The notes under the pieces are model-generated. The model made no database searches and was not told the DNA's origin. It was given only the letters and a program-made list of their open reading frames with translations. The position numbers and the translations under genes are program-made. Below are positions 1-8,302 of a stretch of DNA of 64,000 nucleotides, piece by piece; the stretch's first letter is position 1, and each line of letters starts with the position of its first letter. The stretch lies in contig NZ_JAHZSS010000006.1 in NCBI RefSeq assembly GCF_019457915.1, positions 119,597 through 183,596 on the forward strand, read 5' to 3'. The DNA is from Neiella holothuriorum (GTDB lineage Bacteria > Pseudomonadota > Gammaproteobacteria > Enterobacterales > Neiellaceae).

Positions 1-1258
1 TAGCAGAGCTAACATCAATTTCGGCGACTGAGTTCAACGCTGAAGTGTTCGATGCCACTGCTGTACCCAGATCCGAGTTTGCATCGGCACTACCAGCCAA
101 AATGTTGGTTGTATCTGTATCAACGGTATAGGAGCTTGCACCATTCAGCTGGACCGTCCCAGAAGCAACAATACTGCCATTTGCAGCCAGCGACGCAGTT
201 CCCCCAGCATCAGTGCTGCCATCGTACTCGTAGTTCTGAACCGTTAAGGCTGTATCTCCGGTGTAGTCTCGAATGGCAATGTCGTCACCATTTTCACTAA
301 CAAGCTCTAAATCGCCAGCGTCGGTGACCGATGCGGTAATGCCAGTGTTTCCTGAAACCTTGTTGATTTCATTTGCCAAGCTTTGAATACCGCCATCACT
401 ACCAACCACGGCAATAATTGTTTCCGCATCAGTATTAGAGCCAGTCAAATCAAACGAAATACTATCCCCTGCAACGCCAGAGAAACCAGTAACTTCTATC
501 TTGGTACGGGCATCTGCGTCAACACCGGTCAAGCCTGACGCAGCGTTAATAGCATCTGCAACCTCTGCAGCGGAGTCATTATCAGCGATTGTGGCTTCTG
601 CAGTTTCACCAGAGCTCGTAATTGTAATAGTACCAGCAGTTACACCATTGTCTGCGGGGTCAGTAGCCGCAGCTGGAGTCGCAATTGCCCCCAAGCCTGT
701 AGACGCGGCAGCCGTGCTATCAGCTGAGGTTAATTGCTGCTGATAGGAGCCCATGTCTGCAGAACCGAAGGCTGCCAATGTTACATCAATGGTTTCGTTC
801 GCTTGCGCACCGACTTGAAATGACTCAGAACCAAAACTACCATCCAGCAAGTTGCGGTCACCGAATGATGTGGTTTCAGCAATACGGGTTAATTCCTTTT
901 GCAGTTGACTGATTTCTTCTTGAATCGCAACTCGGTCAGAAGAGCCGTTTGAGCCGTTCGCTGACTGAATCGACAAGTCACGCATACGCTGCAGAATGTC
1001 GGTAGACTCTTGCAGAGCACCTTCAGCAGTTTGGGAGATAGAGATGCCGTCATTTGCGTTACGAACAGCAACGTTCAAGCCGTTAATCTGAGATGTCAGG
1101 CGGTTAGAAATTTGCAAACCAGCCGCATCATCAGCTGCACTGTTAATGCGCAGACCAGAAGAAAGGCGGGTTAATGAAGTGTTGACCCCATCAGAGGCCG
1201 CATTAAGGTTTCGCGTAGAGTTAATCGCTGAAACGTTAGTTTGAACAGAAAGAGCCAT
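1..1258 (-). CDS. fliC: Flagellin, 3' end beyond the window edge
   Basis: Structural subunit of the flagellar filament, exported by the flagellar type III apparatus. Translating the minus strand from the ATG at 1256-1258 gives [19 protein letters not shown], the conserved coiled-coil D0/D1 start of flagellins, followed by the typical [19 protein letters not shown] block. About 419 codons are present; the C-terminal D0/D1 helices lie off the left edge. The central part is rich in Ser, Thr, Ala and Gly and carries Flagellin_IN-type repeats (pattern ..[13 protein letters not shown]..). It closely resembles the complete flagellin at 20197-21753. A near-consensus sigma-28 promoter lies upstream. 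The glycosylation genes next to it make its surface domain a likely glycosylation target; that part is inference. Confidence 0.95.
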   Translation of the reverse strand, partial: MALSVQTNVSAINSTRNLNAASDGVNTSLTRLSSGLRINSAADDAAGLQISNRLTSQINGLNVAVRNANDGISISQTAEGALQESTDILQRMRDLSIQSANGSNGSSDRVAIQEEISQLQKELTRIAETTSFGDRNLLDGSFGSESFQVGAQANETIDVTLAAFGSADMGSYQQQLTSADSTAAASTGLGAIATPAAATDPADNGVTAGTITITSSGETAEATIADNDSAAEVADAINAASGLTGVDADARTKIEVTGFSGVAGDSISFDLTGSNTDAETIIAVVGSDGGIQSLANEINKVSGNTGITASVTDAGDLELVSENGDDIAIRDYTGDTALTVQNYEYDGSTDAGGTASLAANGSIVASGTVQLNGASSYTVDTDTTNILAGSADANSDLGTAVASNTSALNSVAEIDVSSA

Positions 1259-1623
1259 AATGTGTTTCCTCTTGGTCCTGCGGGTCAAAACCTCGTCAGG
1301 TATTTTTTAGTCTCACCAAGGTTATCGGCGGCGCTATTTAAAGCTTTAGAAAAAAAATTGAATAAATTACAATAAAAACTACAAACCCTTTAAAATCATA
1401 CCTATAAATAAATAAAATAGAATCCAAAAGGAACTTTTAGAGCCAAATTAAAGCTTTTGCCAACGCAACAAGAAGCTCCAGCGCACAGACTAGAGTTGCA
1501 AACATCGGTGATTCTCGACTTTTGTGGCTTAATATATGCGTAGAACAGCCGATAGAAAGTAAACCGTCAATCATTTGACATAGCAAAGCCGCAGTAATTG
1601 CACGGGCTGCAGGAGAACTCACG
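1259..1623. other. Intergenic region between flagellin and the sugar operon
   Basis: This 365-base, AT-rich, divergent spacer holds the flagellin sigma-28 promoter at 1322-1348 on the minus strand. An AGGAG ribosome-binding site stands 8 bases before the plus-strand ATG at 1624. I saw no convincing -35/-10 pair for the plus-strand operon and no plausible gene. The minus-strand open frame at 1437-1706 overlaps the next gene's start and resembles no family. Confidence 0.5.
1322..1348 (-). promoter_or_regulatory. Sigma-28 (FliA) promoter of the first flagellin gene
   Basis: On the minus strand the sequence reads TAAA, 15 bases, then GCCGATAA. It therefore matches the FliA consensus exactly in both boxes and in spacing. 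It ends about 64 bases before the flagellin ATG. This fits late-class flagellin expression released when FlgM is exported. Confidence 0.85.
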
Positions 1624-2712
1624 ATGAAGCATGAACCAACTGCTCGCACTTTTGCCTCAAGCGAACCTCGCGTGGCAGAGCTTCCTGTAGCATTTATCGA
1701 AAACAAGCCGATAGATTATGCGGTCATCGCGAACTTGTTAGAAGGCAGCAGGCAACGCAACCACTGGGCCAATTACGGGCCCGCATCGTTGCGACTGGAA
1801 TACTTCCTCGAGCAAAAACTCCATCTACCGGCTACTAAAAGTGTCGTGATGTGCAAAAGCGGTACCGCTGCGCTGCACACCCTAGTGAATCTTGAAGAAA
1901 TAAAAGCCGGCCGAAAACTCAACTGGGTTATTTCCTCCTTTGGCTTTATCGCCAGTAATGTCGGTTGCCTCAACAACGCCACTATTGTTGATTGTGACAA
2001 AACAGGCATGCTAAGCTTGAAAGCGTTATCAGCCTTGCCAGTAGACTCATGGGATGGGCTGGTGGTCACCAATACCTTTGGTTTGTGTTCAGATATCTCA
2101 GACTATGAAGCGCTATGCCACAAACTCAACAAAAAGCTGGTCATTGATAATGCCGTAGGTCTTTTTTCAGATTGGCGCCACGCTTCGTCGCCAAATGAGG
2201 CGATTAGTTTTCACCAGACCAAGCCATGGGGAATTGGCGAAGGCGGCTGCATGATTGCCGATAGCGCTGATGTTGATCTAATTCGAGATATGATCAGTTT
2301 CGGTCGAGGCCGAGCGGCAAGCAATCGCCAGTACTATTCCAATGAGAAGCTAGCAGACGTTAATGCAGCGGCTATCATGGCCTGGATGCAACAAATGTTT
2401 GAATGGTATCCGGCCTATATGGAGCAGGCTGAACGGATCGTTCGTATTGCTGTTGATAGTAGCTTGGAGCCACTACAACCTCTAGGCACAGGCAAGATCT
2501 ACGGCAATATCCCATTGCTTGCCAAGCAAGAAATTCCACTAGAAAAACTAAACAACGAATCCGTTGTTTTAATGAAGTACTACTTTCCGCTGAAGAATAC
2601 ACCCACTGCTTCAAGTATCTATCGGCGTATTTTTAACATGCCGTGTCACCAACATATGGCTGCGTTATCTAATAGCGAGATATCCGCACTGCTAACCATG
2701 TTGGCAAATTAG
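1624..2712 (+). CDS. DegT/DnrJ/EryC1-family PLP aminotransferase (nucleotide-sugar)
   Basis: Probable PLP-dependent aminotransferase that converts a keto-deoxy nucleotide sugar to an amino sugar. The 362-residue protein has the family fold: SGTAALH near residue 79, Asp175 in VIDNAVG (pyridine-nitrogen contact), and the Schiff-base lysine at about 200 in FHQTKPWGIGEGG. The lysine argues against the related 3-dehydratase RfbH/DdhC, which has histidine there. Overall sequence is divergent from well-known members such as VioA or PseC, so the substrate cannot be named. It is the first gene of a plus-strand operon of eight, with a strong AGGAG site 8 bases before the ATG. It probably supplies the amine that the acyltransferases downstream modify. 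Confidence 0.75.
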   Translation: MKHEPTARTFASSEPRVAELPVAFIENKPIDYAVIANLLEGSRQRNHWANYGPASLRLEYFLEQKLHLPATKSVVMCKSGTAALHTLVNLEEIKAGRKLNWVISSFGFIASNVGCLNNATIVDCDKTGMLSLKALSALPVDSWDGLVVTNTFGLCSDISDYEALCHKLNKKLVIDNAVGLFSDWRHASSPNEAISFHQTKPWGIGEGGCMIADSADVDLIRDMISFGRGRAASNRQYYSNEKLADVNAAAIMAWMQQMFEWYPAYMEQAERIVRIAVDSSLEPLQPLGTGKIYGNIPLLAKQEIPLEKLNNESVVLMKYYFPLKNTPTASSIYRRIFNMPCHQHMAALSNSEISALLTMLAN

Positions 2713-2728
2713 GCAGCGATTTAGAACA

Positions 2729-3433
2729 ATGAAAATTGCCATTATGCAGCCTTATATATTTCCCTATATTGGTTACTATCAACTCATGGAAAGTGTTGAT
2801 AAATTTATCATTTATGACGATATAAACTACATAAATAAAGGCTGGATTGATAGAAACCGCGTATTGATTCATGGCAAGCCACAACTTTTTAAGTTACCGC
2901 TATCTAAGAAGAGCCAAAACAAAACCATCGCCGAACATGAATTGGCCGTTAGTTATATAGGATGGGCTTACAAACTGTTAAAAACTCTACGGCAAAACTA
3001 TGCCAAGTCACCCAATTACAGCATTGCGATGCCCCTGATTACCGATATTCTGACGTTTAAAACCACTAGCTTGTCGCAACTACTTCGCTACAGCTTGGAG
3101 CAAATAGCCGCGCTGCTTGAAATAAAATGCTTGGTAACAACATCGTCTACTGCAGTTTACGGTAACAACGACAAATCTGGAGAAGCACGTATTATTGACA
3201 TCTGCCAACAAGAAGGTGCCAATCAATACATCAATCTTTCAGGTGGTAAGCATTTATACGACAAAAACAATTTTAGGAAAAAGGGTATTCAGCTGTCATT
3301 TCTTGACAGCCAACAACGGCCATACCAACAAAACGCTGCAGAATTTGTACCTTCGCTATCTATGATCGATGTATTGATGAATAACCCAGTAAGTGAAATA
3401 AAGCGACTCGTTCGAGGGTTTGAGTTGAGCTAA
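2729..3433 (+). CDS. WbqC-like family protein
   Basis: A 234-residue protein opening with MKIAIMQPYIFPYIGYYQLM and continuing IIYDDINYINKGWIDRNRVL, the signature of the WbqC-like family found in O-antigen and glycan clusters. The biochemical role of this family is poorly defined; members often accompany PLP aminotransferases, carrier proteins and acyltransferases, as here. A later segment (INLSGGKHLYDKNNFRKKGI) also fits the family. No signal peptide or membrane segment is seen, so it is probably cytosolic. It begins 16 bases after the aminotransferase stop. By eye its codons are AT-richer than those of the flagellar genes, a weak sign of transfer. Confidence 0.8.
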   Translation: MKIAIMQPYIFPYIGYYQLMESVDKFIIYDDINYINKGWIDRNRVLIHGKPQLFKLPLSKKSQNKTIAEHELAVSYIGWAYKLLKTLRQNYAKSPNYSIAMPLITDILTFKTTSLSQLLRYSLEQIAALLEIKCLVTTSSTAVYGNNDKSGEARIIDICQQEGANQYINLSGGKHLYDKNNFRKKGIQLSFLDSQQRPYQQNAAEFVPSLSMIDVLMNNPVSEIKRLVRGFELS

Positions 3434-3435
3434 CC

Positions 3436-4986
3436 ATGAACAAGAGCCTTACTAAGCTGTTTTATCACATTTGCCAACAGCAATCCGATTCGGTAGCGAT
3501 TGAAACAGAAGATCGAACCCAACTAACGTTTCAACAGCTCAATAGTTTATCGAACAGAATTGCCAAGTTGCTGCAATCTAAAGGGGCGTCTCAGGGCGAT
3601 CTAATCTTTATAGAACATGATAAATCTATCACCGCATTCGCATTAATGATTAGCTGCTTAAAGCTCGGTATTACTTACGCCAATATTGATCGCAGTACCC
3701 CAGCAGAGCGGCTCAGCAATATAGTCACTAAGTATCGGCCTAGTGTTTACGTGTCAGACATTGCGTCAACCGAGAAATTGGCAACTTGCGCCGGTGCCGC
3801 AACTGCGAACCAACATATCCATCTAACGCTAAGCCAACTAGTTGATCGCTCAGCTGAGTTCGATGATTGTAATTTAGTCGATGCCGCGATTGCTGATGAT
3901 ACAACCGCCTATTTGATGTTTACCTCTGGTTCGACCGGCATTCCCAAAGGGGTTTTAATAAAACAAAGTAGTTTGGTTAATTTTGTTAGCTGGGCAAAAG
4001 ACGAGTACGCGATCAGGAGCGCCGATCGCTTTACCAATTTAAATCCGATTTATTTCGATAATTCAGTGTTCGACTTTTATGCCTCGATATTCAACGGTGC
4101 AACCTTACTTCCTGTCGATGACCAGTTAGTCAAGCAACCTTTAAAGGCTTTAAACCTTCTCAAAGAACTAAAACCAACCATCTGGTTTAGCGTCCCTTCC
4201 CTGCTTATTTTTTACAGTAAGATGCGAGCTTGGCGCACTGATGATCTGGCCCAGATCCGAGCCATTATCTTTGGTGGAGAAGGCTTTCCTAAAACTCAGC
4301 TGAAAACCATTTGGCAGCTATTTGGACACCGCAGCGCCCTGTTCAACGTATATGGCCCAACGGAAGGCACCTGCATCTGCAGTAGCTATCAGGTCTCCGC
4401 CGCCGATATAGAAAAACAACAATTGCTTCCCTTGGGAAAGCTATGCCGCCACTTTACTTTTGACATCATCAATCATGCTAGCGATGGTAACCATGATGAC
4501 AACATAGGCGAGCTAGTGCTTGCTGGCCCAAACATAGCTCAAGGCTACTTTAACGATGCAGCCAAAACCGCGGCGGCGTTTACCTTTGCTGGCCAAGGTC
4601 AAGAGTACGATACCTATCGAACTGGCGATTTAGTAAGATTGGACCAGCAAACTAGGCTGCTTCATTTTTGCGGTAGAAAAGATAATCAGATCAAAAAGAT
4701 GGGCCATAGGATCGAATTAGATGAAGTGGAAATTGCGATTGGCTCTATCGTAGGTGTGATAGAGAATGCGGCAATCGCCTACCAAGATCATGATGCCAAT
4801 ACCAGAATTGCCAGCTTCGTCTGTACCAACCGTTCCGAGCAGGAAATAGCCACTGAGTTAAGACAGAAAATTCCCCATTACATGATCCCTGACAAGTTCA
4901 TTTTCAAAGATATGCTAGCAAAGAACAGGAACGGCAAAATTGACAGAAAAATGCTCAGCATGGAGATAGCCAATTGCACAACATAA
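3436..4986 (+). CDS. AMP-forming acyl/amino-acid adenylating ligase
   Basis: A 516-residue member of the adenylate-forming superfamily, in the style of stand-alone NRPS A domains or DltA. Core motifs appear in order: YLMFTSGSTGIPKGV (phosphate loop), NVYGPTEGTCICSSY, YRTGDLVRL, GRKDNQIKKMGHRIELDEVE (hinge), and the C-terminal catalytic lysine in NRNGKIDRKML. It should activate a carboxylic or amino acid with ATP and load it on the phosphopantetheine of a carrier protein. The obvious partner is the acyl carrier protein encoded 0.7 kb downstream in the same operon. It starts 2 bases after the WbqC-like gene. The substrate cannot be read from the sequence by eye. Confidence 0.85.
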   Translation: MNKSLTKLFYHICQQQSDSVAIETEDRTQLTFQQLNSLSNRIAKLLQSKGASQGDLIFIEHDKSITAFALMISCLKLGITYANIDRSTPAERLSNIVTKYRPSVYVSDIASTEKLATCAGAATANQHIHLTLSQLVDRSAEFDDCNLVDAAIADDTTAYLMFTSGSTGIPKGVLIKQSSLVNFVSWAKDEYAIRSADRFTNLNPIYFDNSVFDFYASIFNGATLLPVDDQLVKQPLKALNLLKELKPTIWFSVPSLLIFYSKMRAWRTDDLAQIRAIIFGGEGFPKTQLKTIWQLFGHRSALFNVYGPTEGTCICSSYQVSAADIEKQQLLPLGKLCRHFTFDIINHASDGNHDDNIGELVLAGPNIAQGYFNDAAKTAAAFTFAGQGQEYDTYRTGDLVRLDQQTRLLHFCGRKDNQIKKMGHRIELDEVEIAIGSIVGVIENAAIAYQDHDANTRIASFVCTNRSEQEIATELRQKIPHYMIPDKFIFKDMLAKNRNGKIDRKMLSMEIANCTT

Positions 4987-5648
4987 TCGTATTTGGAACC
5001 GGCAAAATATCCGAGTCATGCTCCTACTACCTAACTAAAAAATATAATATTTTCGCGTACGTGTGTGATAACGACTTTGTCACCGATGAGCCTTTTTTGG
5101 GTAAACCTGTTATCGCTATCGACTCCGTTGCAAAAAGCTATCCACCAAATGAATATGCAGCATTTGTGGCTGTTGGCTACCAAGAGTTGAATACCCTACG
5201 AGAGAGTAAAGTTGAGCAGTTAACGACTCTCGGCTATCAGCTTGTCAGTTACTACCCACAACATACACCAATCAATGGTCCAATTGGCCATAACTCAATG
5301 ATCATGGACGACGCAGTGATTCAGCCATGCGTCACGGTCGGTAACAATGTGCTTGTCTGGGGCGGCGCAATGGTCGGTCACCATAGTGTATTGCAGGATC
5401 ATTGTTGGATATCTGGAGGTTGCGCCATCGGCGGAGGTGCAACCATTGGCGAGCGAACCTTCGTTGGCATCAACGCTACGCTGGGCAACGCGATCACGGT
5501 CGGGAGAGACGCCATTATCGGCTCCGGCGCCATTTGCAATAAATGTATTGCTGAAGGCTCTGTGCTTATCACTGCGGAAACCCCAACTTACCGCTTAAAC
5601 AGCCATCAATTCATCAGATTCTCATCCGAATTCAATAGTAGGAATTAA
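4974..5648 (+). CDS. PglD/NeuD-like hexapeptide-repeat sugar acyltransferase
   Basis: A 224-residue protein with an N-terminal Rossmann-like domain (IIVFGTGKISESCSYYL, about residues 1-90) and a left-handed beta-helix of hexapeptide repeats after that. This is the architecture of PglD and NeuD sugar O/N-acyltransferases. The catalytic-type histidine is in MVGHHSVLQDHCWISGG. It likely transfers an acyl group, perhaps from the neighbouring carrier protein, to an amino sugar. The start is a TTG overlapping the ligase gene by 13 bases. TTG is preferred because GGAG lies 8 bases upstream and the Rossmann strand begins at once. The alternative donor is acetyl-CoA. Confidence 0.75.
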   Translation: MHNIIVFGTGKISESCSYYLTKKYNIFAYVCDNDFVTDEPFLGKPVIAIDSVAKSYPPNEYAAFVAVGYQELNTLRESKVEQLTTLGYQLVSYYPQHTPINGPIGHNSMIMDDAVIQPCVTVGNNVLVWGGAMVGHHSVLQDHCWISGGCAIGGGATIGERTFVGINATLGNAITVGRDAIIGSGAICNKCIAEGSVLITAETPTYRLNSHQFIRFSSEFNSRN

Positions 5649-5651
5649 TTC

Positions 5652-5873
5652 ATGTCTTTACTTCAAACGATCTTTGAAGAAACATTTAAAATCAGCTATG
5701 AAGAAGCAAACCAAGACTTGGCAATGCAAGATGTTGCCAACTGGGACTCATTGACCCATATGGACTTAATTAGCGCCATCGAAGACAAACTTGCCATTCG
5801 CCTCAGCAGCGATGAAATTGCAGATATGACTTCGTTTGACGCTATTAAGCGCATTGTTAACGAACATCAATAA
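5652..5873 (+). CDS. Dedicated acyl carrier protein
   Basis: A 73-residue acidic protein of acyl/peptidyl carrier size. The phosphopantetheine site is Ser33 in NWDSLTHMDLI, matching the DSL motif at the start of helix 2, and the helical pattern fits the family. It lies between a hexapeptide acyltransferase and a short-chain reductase, downstream of an adenylating ligase. It is therefore very likely a pathway-specific carrier rather than the fatty-acid AcpP. AGGA stands 8 bases before the ATG. A holo-ACP synthase is not present in the window and would have to come from elsewhere. Confidence 0.85.
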   Translation: MSLLQTIFEETFKISYEEANQDLAMQDVANWDSLTHMDLISAIEDKLAIRLSSDEIADMTSFDAIKRIVNEHQ

Positions 5874-5877
5874 TGAC

Positions 5878-6627
5878 ATGAACATCGAACAGAAAGTTGC
5901 CATTGTTACGGGTGCAGCTAGCGGGTTTGGTAAGGCATTAGCAATCGCTTTAAGCCAACGCGGCGCAACGGTCGCTGCGCTGGATATCGATCCGCATGCC
6001 TTGGCCAATCTTACTGCGACTAACCAAAATATTGTTGCCTTTCCTTGCGATGTAACTAATCACGAGCAAGTCGACCAAGTTATTGCCCATATTGATGATG
6101 AGCTCGGCGACATCAGTATACTTATCAACAATGCTGGCTTGATGCGCAATACGCCATTGCTCAACCTGCTTGATAGGAATGAGCGCAAGCACAGTATATC
6201 AAGCTGGCGCGAAGTAATGGCCGTTAATCAAGATGGCGTATTCTTCATGGCACGCTCGGCTGCGGAAAAAATGCTCGACAAGCGCGTCAAAGGAGTCATC
6301 ATCAATATCAGCTCAATTGCGGCCAAAGGTAACATCGGGCAAACAGCTTATTCGGCGTCTAAGGCCGCAGTTGAAGCGATGAGCAATGTTTGGGCAAAGG
6401 AGTTGGGCCGTTTTGGTATTCGCTCGATGTGTATCGCGCCAGGCTTTATCGACACATCCGGAACCCATGATGCTTTGGAAGACAAAATGCTCGCTCGCTG
6501 GGTAGAGCAAACCTCTTTGCGCCGGACTGGTAAAATCAATGAAGTGGTTGCCGCTGTAATCTGTGCGGTGGAAAACGACTTTATGACCGGCACTACCATT
6601 GCTGTAGATGGAGGTTTATCGATATGA
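5878..6627 (+). CDS. Short-chain dehydrogenase/reductase, FabG-like
   Basis: A classical NAD(P)-dependent SDR of 249 residues. The cofactor loop is TGAASGFG near residue 10, followed by NNAG, a Ser in NISSIAAKGN, the catalytic YSASK and a C-terminal VDGG. Sequence style is that of 3-oxoacyl-ACP reductases, so reduction of a keto-acyl group on the neighbouring carrier protein is plausible. A sugar or keto-acid reductase is the alternative. The ATG at 5878, 4 bases after the ACP stop, is preferred over the in-frame ATG at 5836, which would overlap the ACP gene and add 14 residues before the Rossmann strand. Confidence 0.8.
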   Translation: MNIEQKVAIVTGAASGFGKALAIALSQRGATVAALDIDPHALANLTATNQNIVAFPCDVTNHEQVDQVIAHIDDELGDISILINNAGLMRNTPLLNLLDRNERKHSISSWREVMAVNQDGVFFMARSAAEKMLDKRVKGVIINISSIAAKGNIGQTAYSASKAAVEAMSNVWAKELGRFGIRSMCIAPGFIDTSGTHDALEDKMLARWVEQTSLRRTGKINEVVAAVICAVENDFMTGTTIAVDGGLSI

Positions 6628-7196
6628 GCGAGCCCCCCCCGATTCTCTCAACTTCACGTTTAACACTGACGCCGCCAACAACTGCCGATGCCGAAGCGCT
6701 ATTTGCCATCTCAAGTGACTCGGCGGTTACCGAATTTCTTGCTTGGGAGCCGCACGACTCCGTGGCACAGAGCAAAGCCGTCATATCCAGCATGCAAAAT
6801 GCACAAGCTACAGGTCAGGGCTGGCATTGGCTTATTTGGCAAAGTAAAGAGCTAGTCGGCGTTATCTCGCTTATTGATATCACATTAAAACAACGGAGCT
6901 GGTCGCTGTTCCGCGCCGAATTGGCGTATTGGATAGACACAAAACATCAGGCGAAAGGCTACGCAACAGAAGCCGCAAAGCCGGTTATCCAATTTGCTTT
7001 TGAGCACCTGGGATTGAAAAAAATAGTCGTTGCCCATGCAGAGCAAAATCCCGCCTCGAAGCGAGTTATCGACAAGCTTGGCTTTACCCATTACGCAACA
7101 GAACGTTATGCATTTGAAAAGTCGCAGACCTGGCACAGTCTTCTGTGGTACGACTTATTGGCTGAAGAATTCGCCGGAGAGCTAGATGAAACTTAA
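6624..7196 (+). CDS. GNAT N-acetyltransferase, RimJ/RimL type
   Basis: A 190-residue GNAT-fold acetyltransferase. It begins with the RimJ/RimL-type ILSTSRLTLTPPTTADAEAL and carries AYWIDTKHQAKGYATEA, the acetyl-CoA pyrophosphate loop (Q/R-x-x-G-x-A style), then NPASKRVIDKLGF. Its start overlaps the SDR stop by 4 bases, a sign of translational coupling. In this operon it may N-acylate an amino sugar, or it may acetylate a protein N-terminus as RimJ/L enzymes do; context favours the sugar. It is a second acyltransferase in the same operon, beside the hexapeptide enzyme at 4974. Confidence 0.8.
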   Translation: MSEPPPILSTSRLTLTPPTTADAEALFAISSDSAVTEFLAWEPHDSVAQSKAVISSMQNAQATGQGWHWLIWQSKELVGVISLIDITLKQRSWSLFRAELAYWIDTKHQAKGYATEAAKPVIQFAFEHLGLKKIVVAHAEQNPASKRVIDKLGFTHYATERYAFEKSQTWHSLLWYDLLAEEFAGELDET

Positions 7197-8205
7197 TCAA
7201 CTCAATCACTACCGCTGCCCGAAAAGCTTATCTCCCCTGACGTTAGATGTTACTCATCAGGATAACGATGAGATCATCGAGGGTACATTGACCTCGCTGG
7301 CTGGGTTGACCTTCAACATAACCGGTGGCATTCCAGATTTTACCTACCCAAAGGCATTAGCTCAGATCGATGAAGAAACCCGTCAAACGTACGATACTCT
7401 TGCCAAGGACTATCATAAGTTTGCTGACATACCATTTCGAACTTTCAAAACCAACGAAGCTGGCGTGAGAGAAGATATTGCCCAACGGCTTAATATCAAA
7501 CCTGACGCTAAGGTGCTTGAAGTCGGCTGCGGTGGCGGCGATGGCAGTGTCTACCTATTGAAAAAACTAGGCCCTGACGGGCAACTGTTCATTCAAGACT
7601 TGTCCCCCAACTTCCTTGCCTTAGCGATTGACAAAATCGCCGAGCTTAGCTCTCCTGCTACAGTAGAGATGGCTACGGCCAATGCATGCTACTTATCGTT
7701 TCCGGATAATCACTTTGATGCAGCTCACCACTTCGGTGGGCTGAATACATTTTCAGATATTCCAAGGTTTCTTAGTGAATTAACCCGAGTCGTTAAGCCC
7801 GGCGGTAAAATCGTAATTGGCGATGAGGGAATGGCGCCTTGGCTACGTGACTGCGAATTCGGCAAAGTCATGATGAACTCGAATCCGCTACTTAAATGTT
7901 CACCGCCACTGGATTCTCTGCCTACTCGAGCTGAACAGGTTAAGGTCGAATGGATCATGATGGGAGCTTTCTATTTAGTGGAGTTCACCGTTGCCCAATC
8001 TGAGCCTGTTGCCGACTATCACATCGATATACCGAGCCAGCGAGGCGGTACGCATTGGAGTCGCTACTATGGGCAGCTAGAAGGAATAAGTTATGAAACA
8101 AAGCAACTTGCTTATGAAGCCCAAAAAAATAGCGGAATGAGTATGTCGGACTGGTTAGATAGCGTGGTGAAACAGGCGGCAACCAAAACCATTCGAAACG
8201 ACTAG
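7186..8205 (+). CDS. Class I SAM methyltransferase with Trm112-like N-terminus
   Basis: A 339-residue protein. Residues 1-55 (YRCPKSLSPLTLD ... FNITGGIPDF) resemble the Trm112-like module that often precedes methyltransferases in glycan clusters. The first Cys-Pro is kept but the other metal cysteines are missing. Residues from about 95 form a Rossmann methyltransferase with motif I VLEVGCGGGDG and a later LTRVVKPGGKIVIGDEG. It probably methylates a sugar or acyl hydroxyl in the flagellin glycan. It is the last gene of the plus-strand operon, overlaps the GNAT gene by 11 bases, and is convergent with the gene at 8303. Confidence 0.8.
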   Translation: MKLNQLNHYRCPKSLSPLTLDVTHQDNDEIIEGTLTSLAGLTFNITGGIPDFTYPKALAQIDEETRQTYDTLAKDYHKFADIPFRTFKTNEAGVREDIAQRLNIKPDAKVLEVGCGGGDGSVYLLKKLGPDGQLFIQDLSPNFLALAIDKIAELSSPATVEMATANACYLSFPDNHFDAAHHFGGLNTFSDIPRFLSELTRVVKPGGKIVIGDEGMAPWLRDCEFGKVMMNSNPLLKCSPPLDSLPTRAEQVKVEWIMMGAFYLVEFTVAQSEPVADYHIDIPSQRGGTHWSRYYGQLEGISYETKQLAYEAQKNSGMSMSDWLDSVVKQAATKTIRND

Positions 8206-8240
8206 CTAGTCGTCACTTACCGAACCAACGAGCTGATACC

Positions 8241-8276
8241 CAAAGGGCCCATAACTAAGTAACTTTAGGCCCTTTG
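8241..8276. terminator. Possible bidirectional terminator between convergent sugar operons
   Basis: Nine-base inverted repeat CAAAGGGCC / GGCCCTTTG around an 18-base loop, in the 97-base space between the two convergent operons. The T tract is short in both directions, so this is a weak intrinsic terminator at best. Confidence 0.4.
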
Positions 8277-8302
8277 CATATCAAGCTAATGTTACTTGCG
8301 GT

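Noticed and set aside
1437..1706. 89-residue minus-strand open frame upstream of the aminotransferase
   Set aside because: Overlaps the aminotransferase start and shows no family resemblance.
1624..2712. Possible RfbH/DdhC 3-dehydratase, giving a 3,6-dideoxyhexose
   Set aside because: The active site has Lys (FHQTK), not the His typical of RfbH, so an aminotransferase is the better reading.
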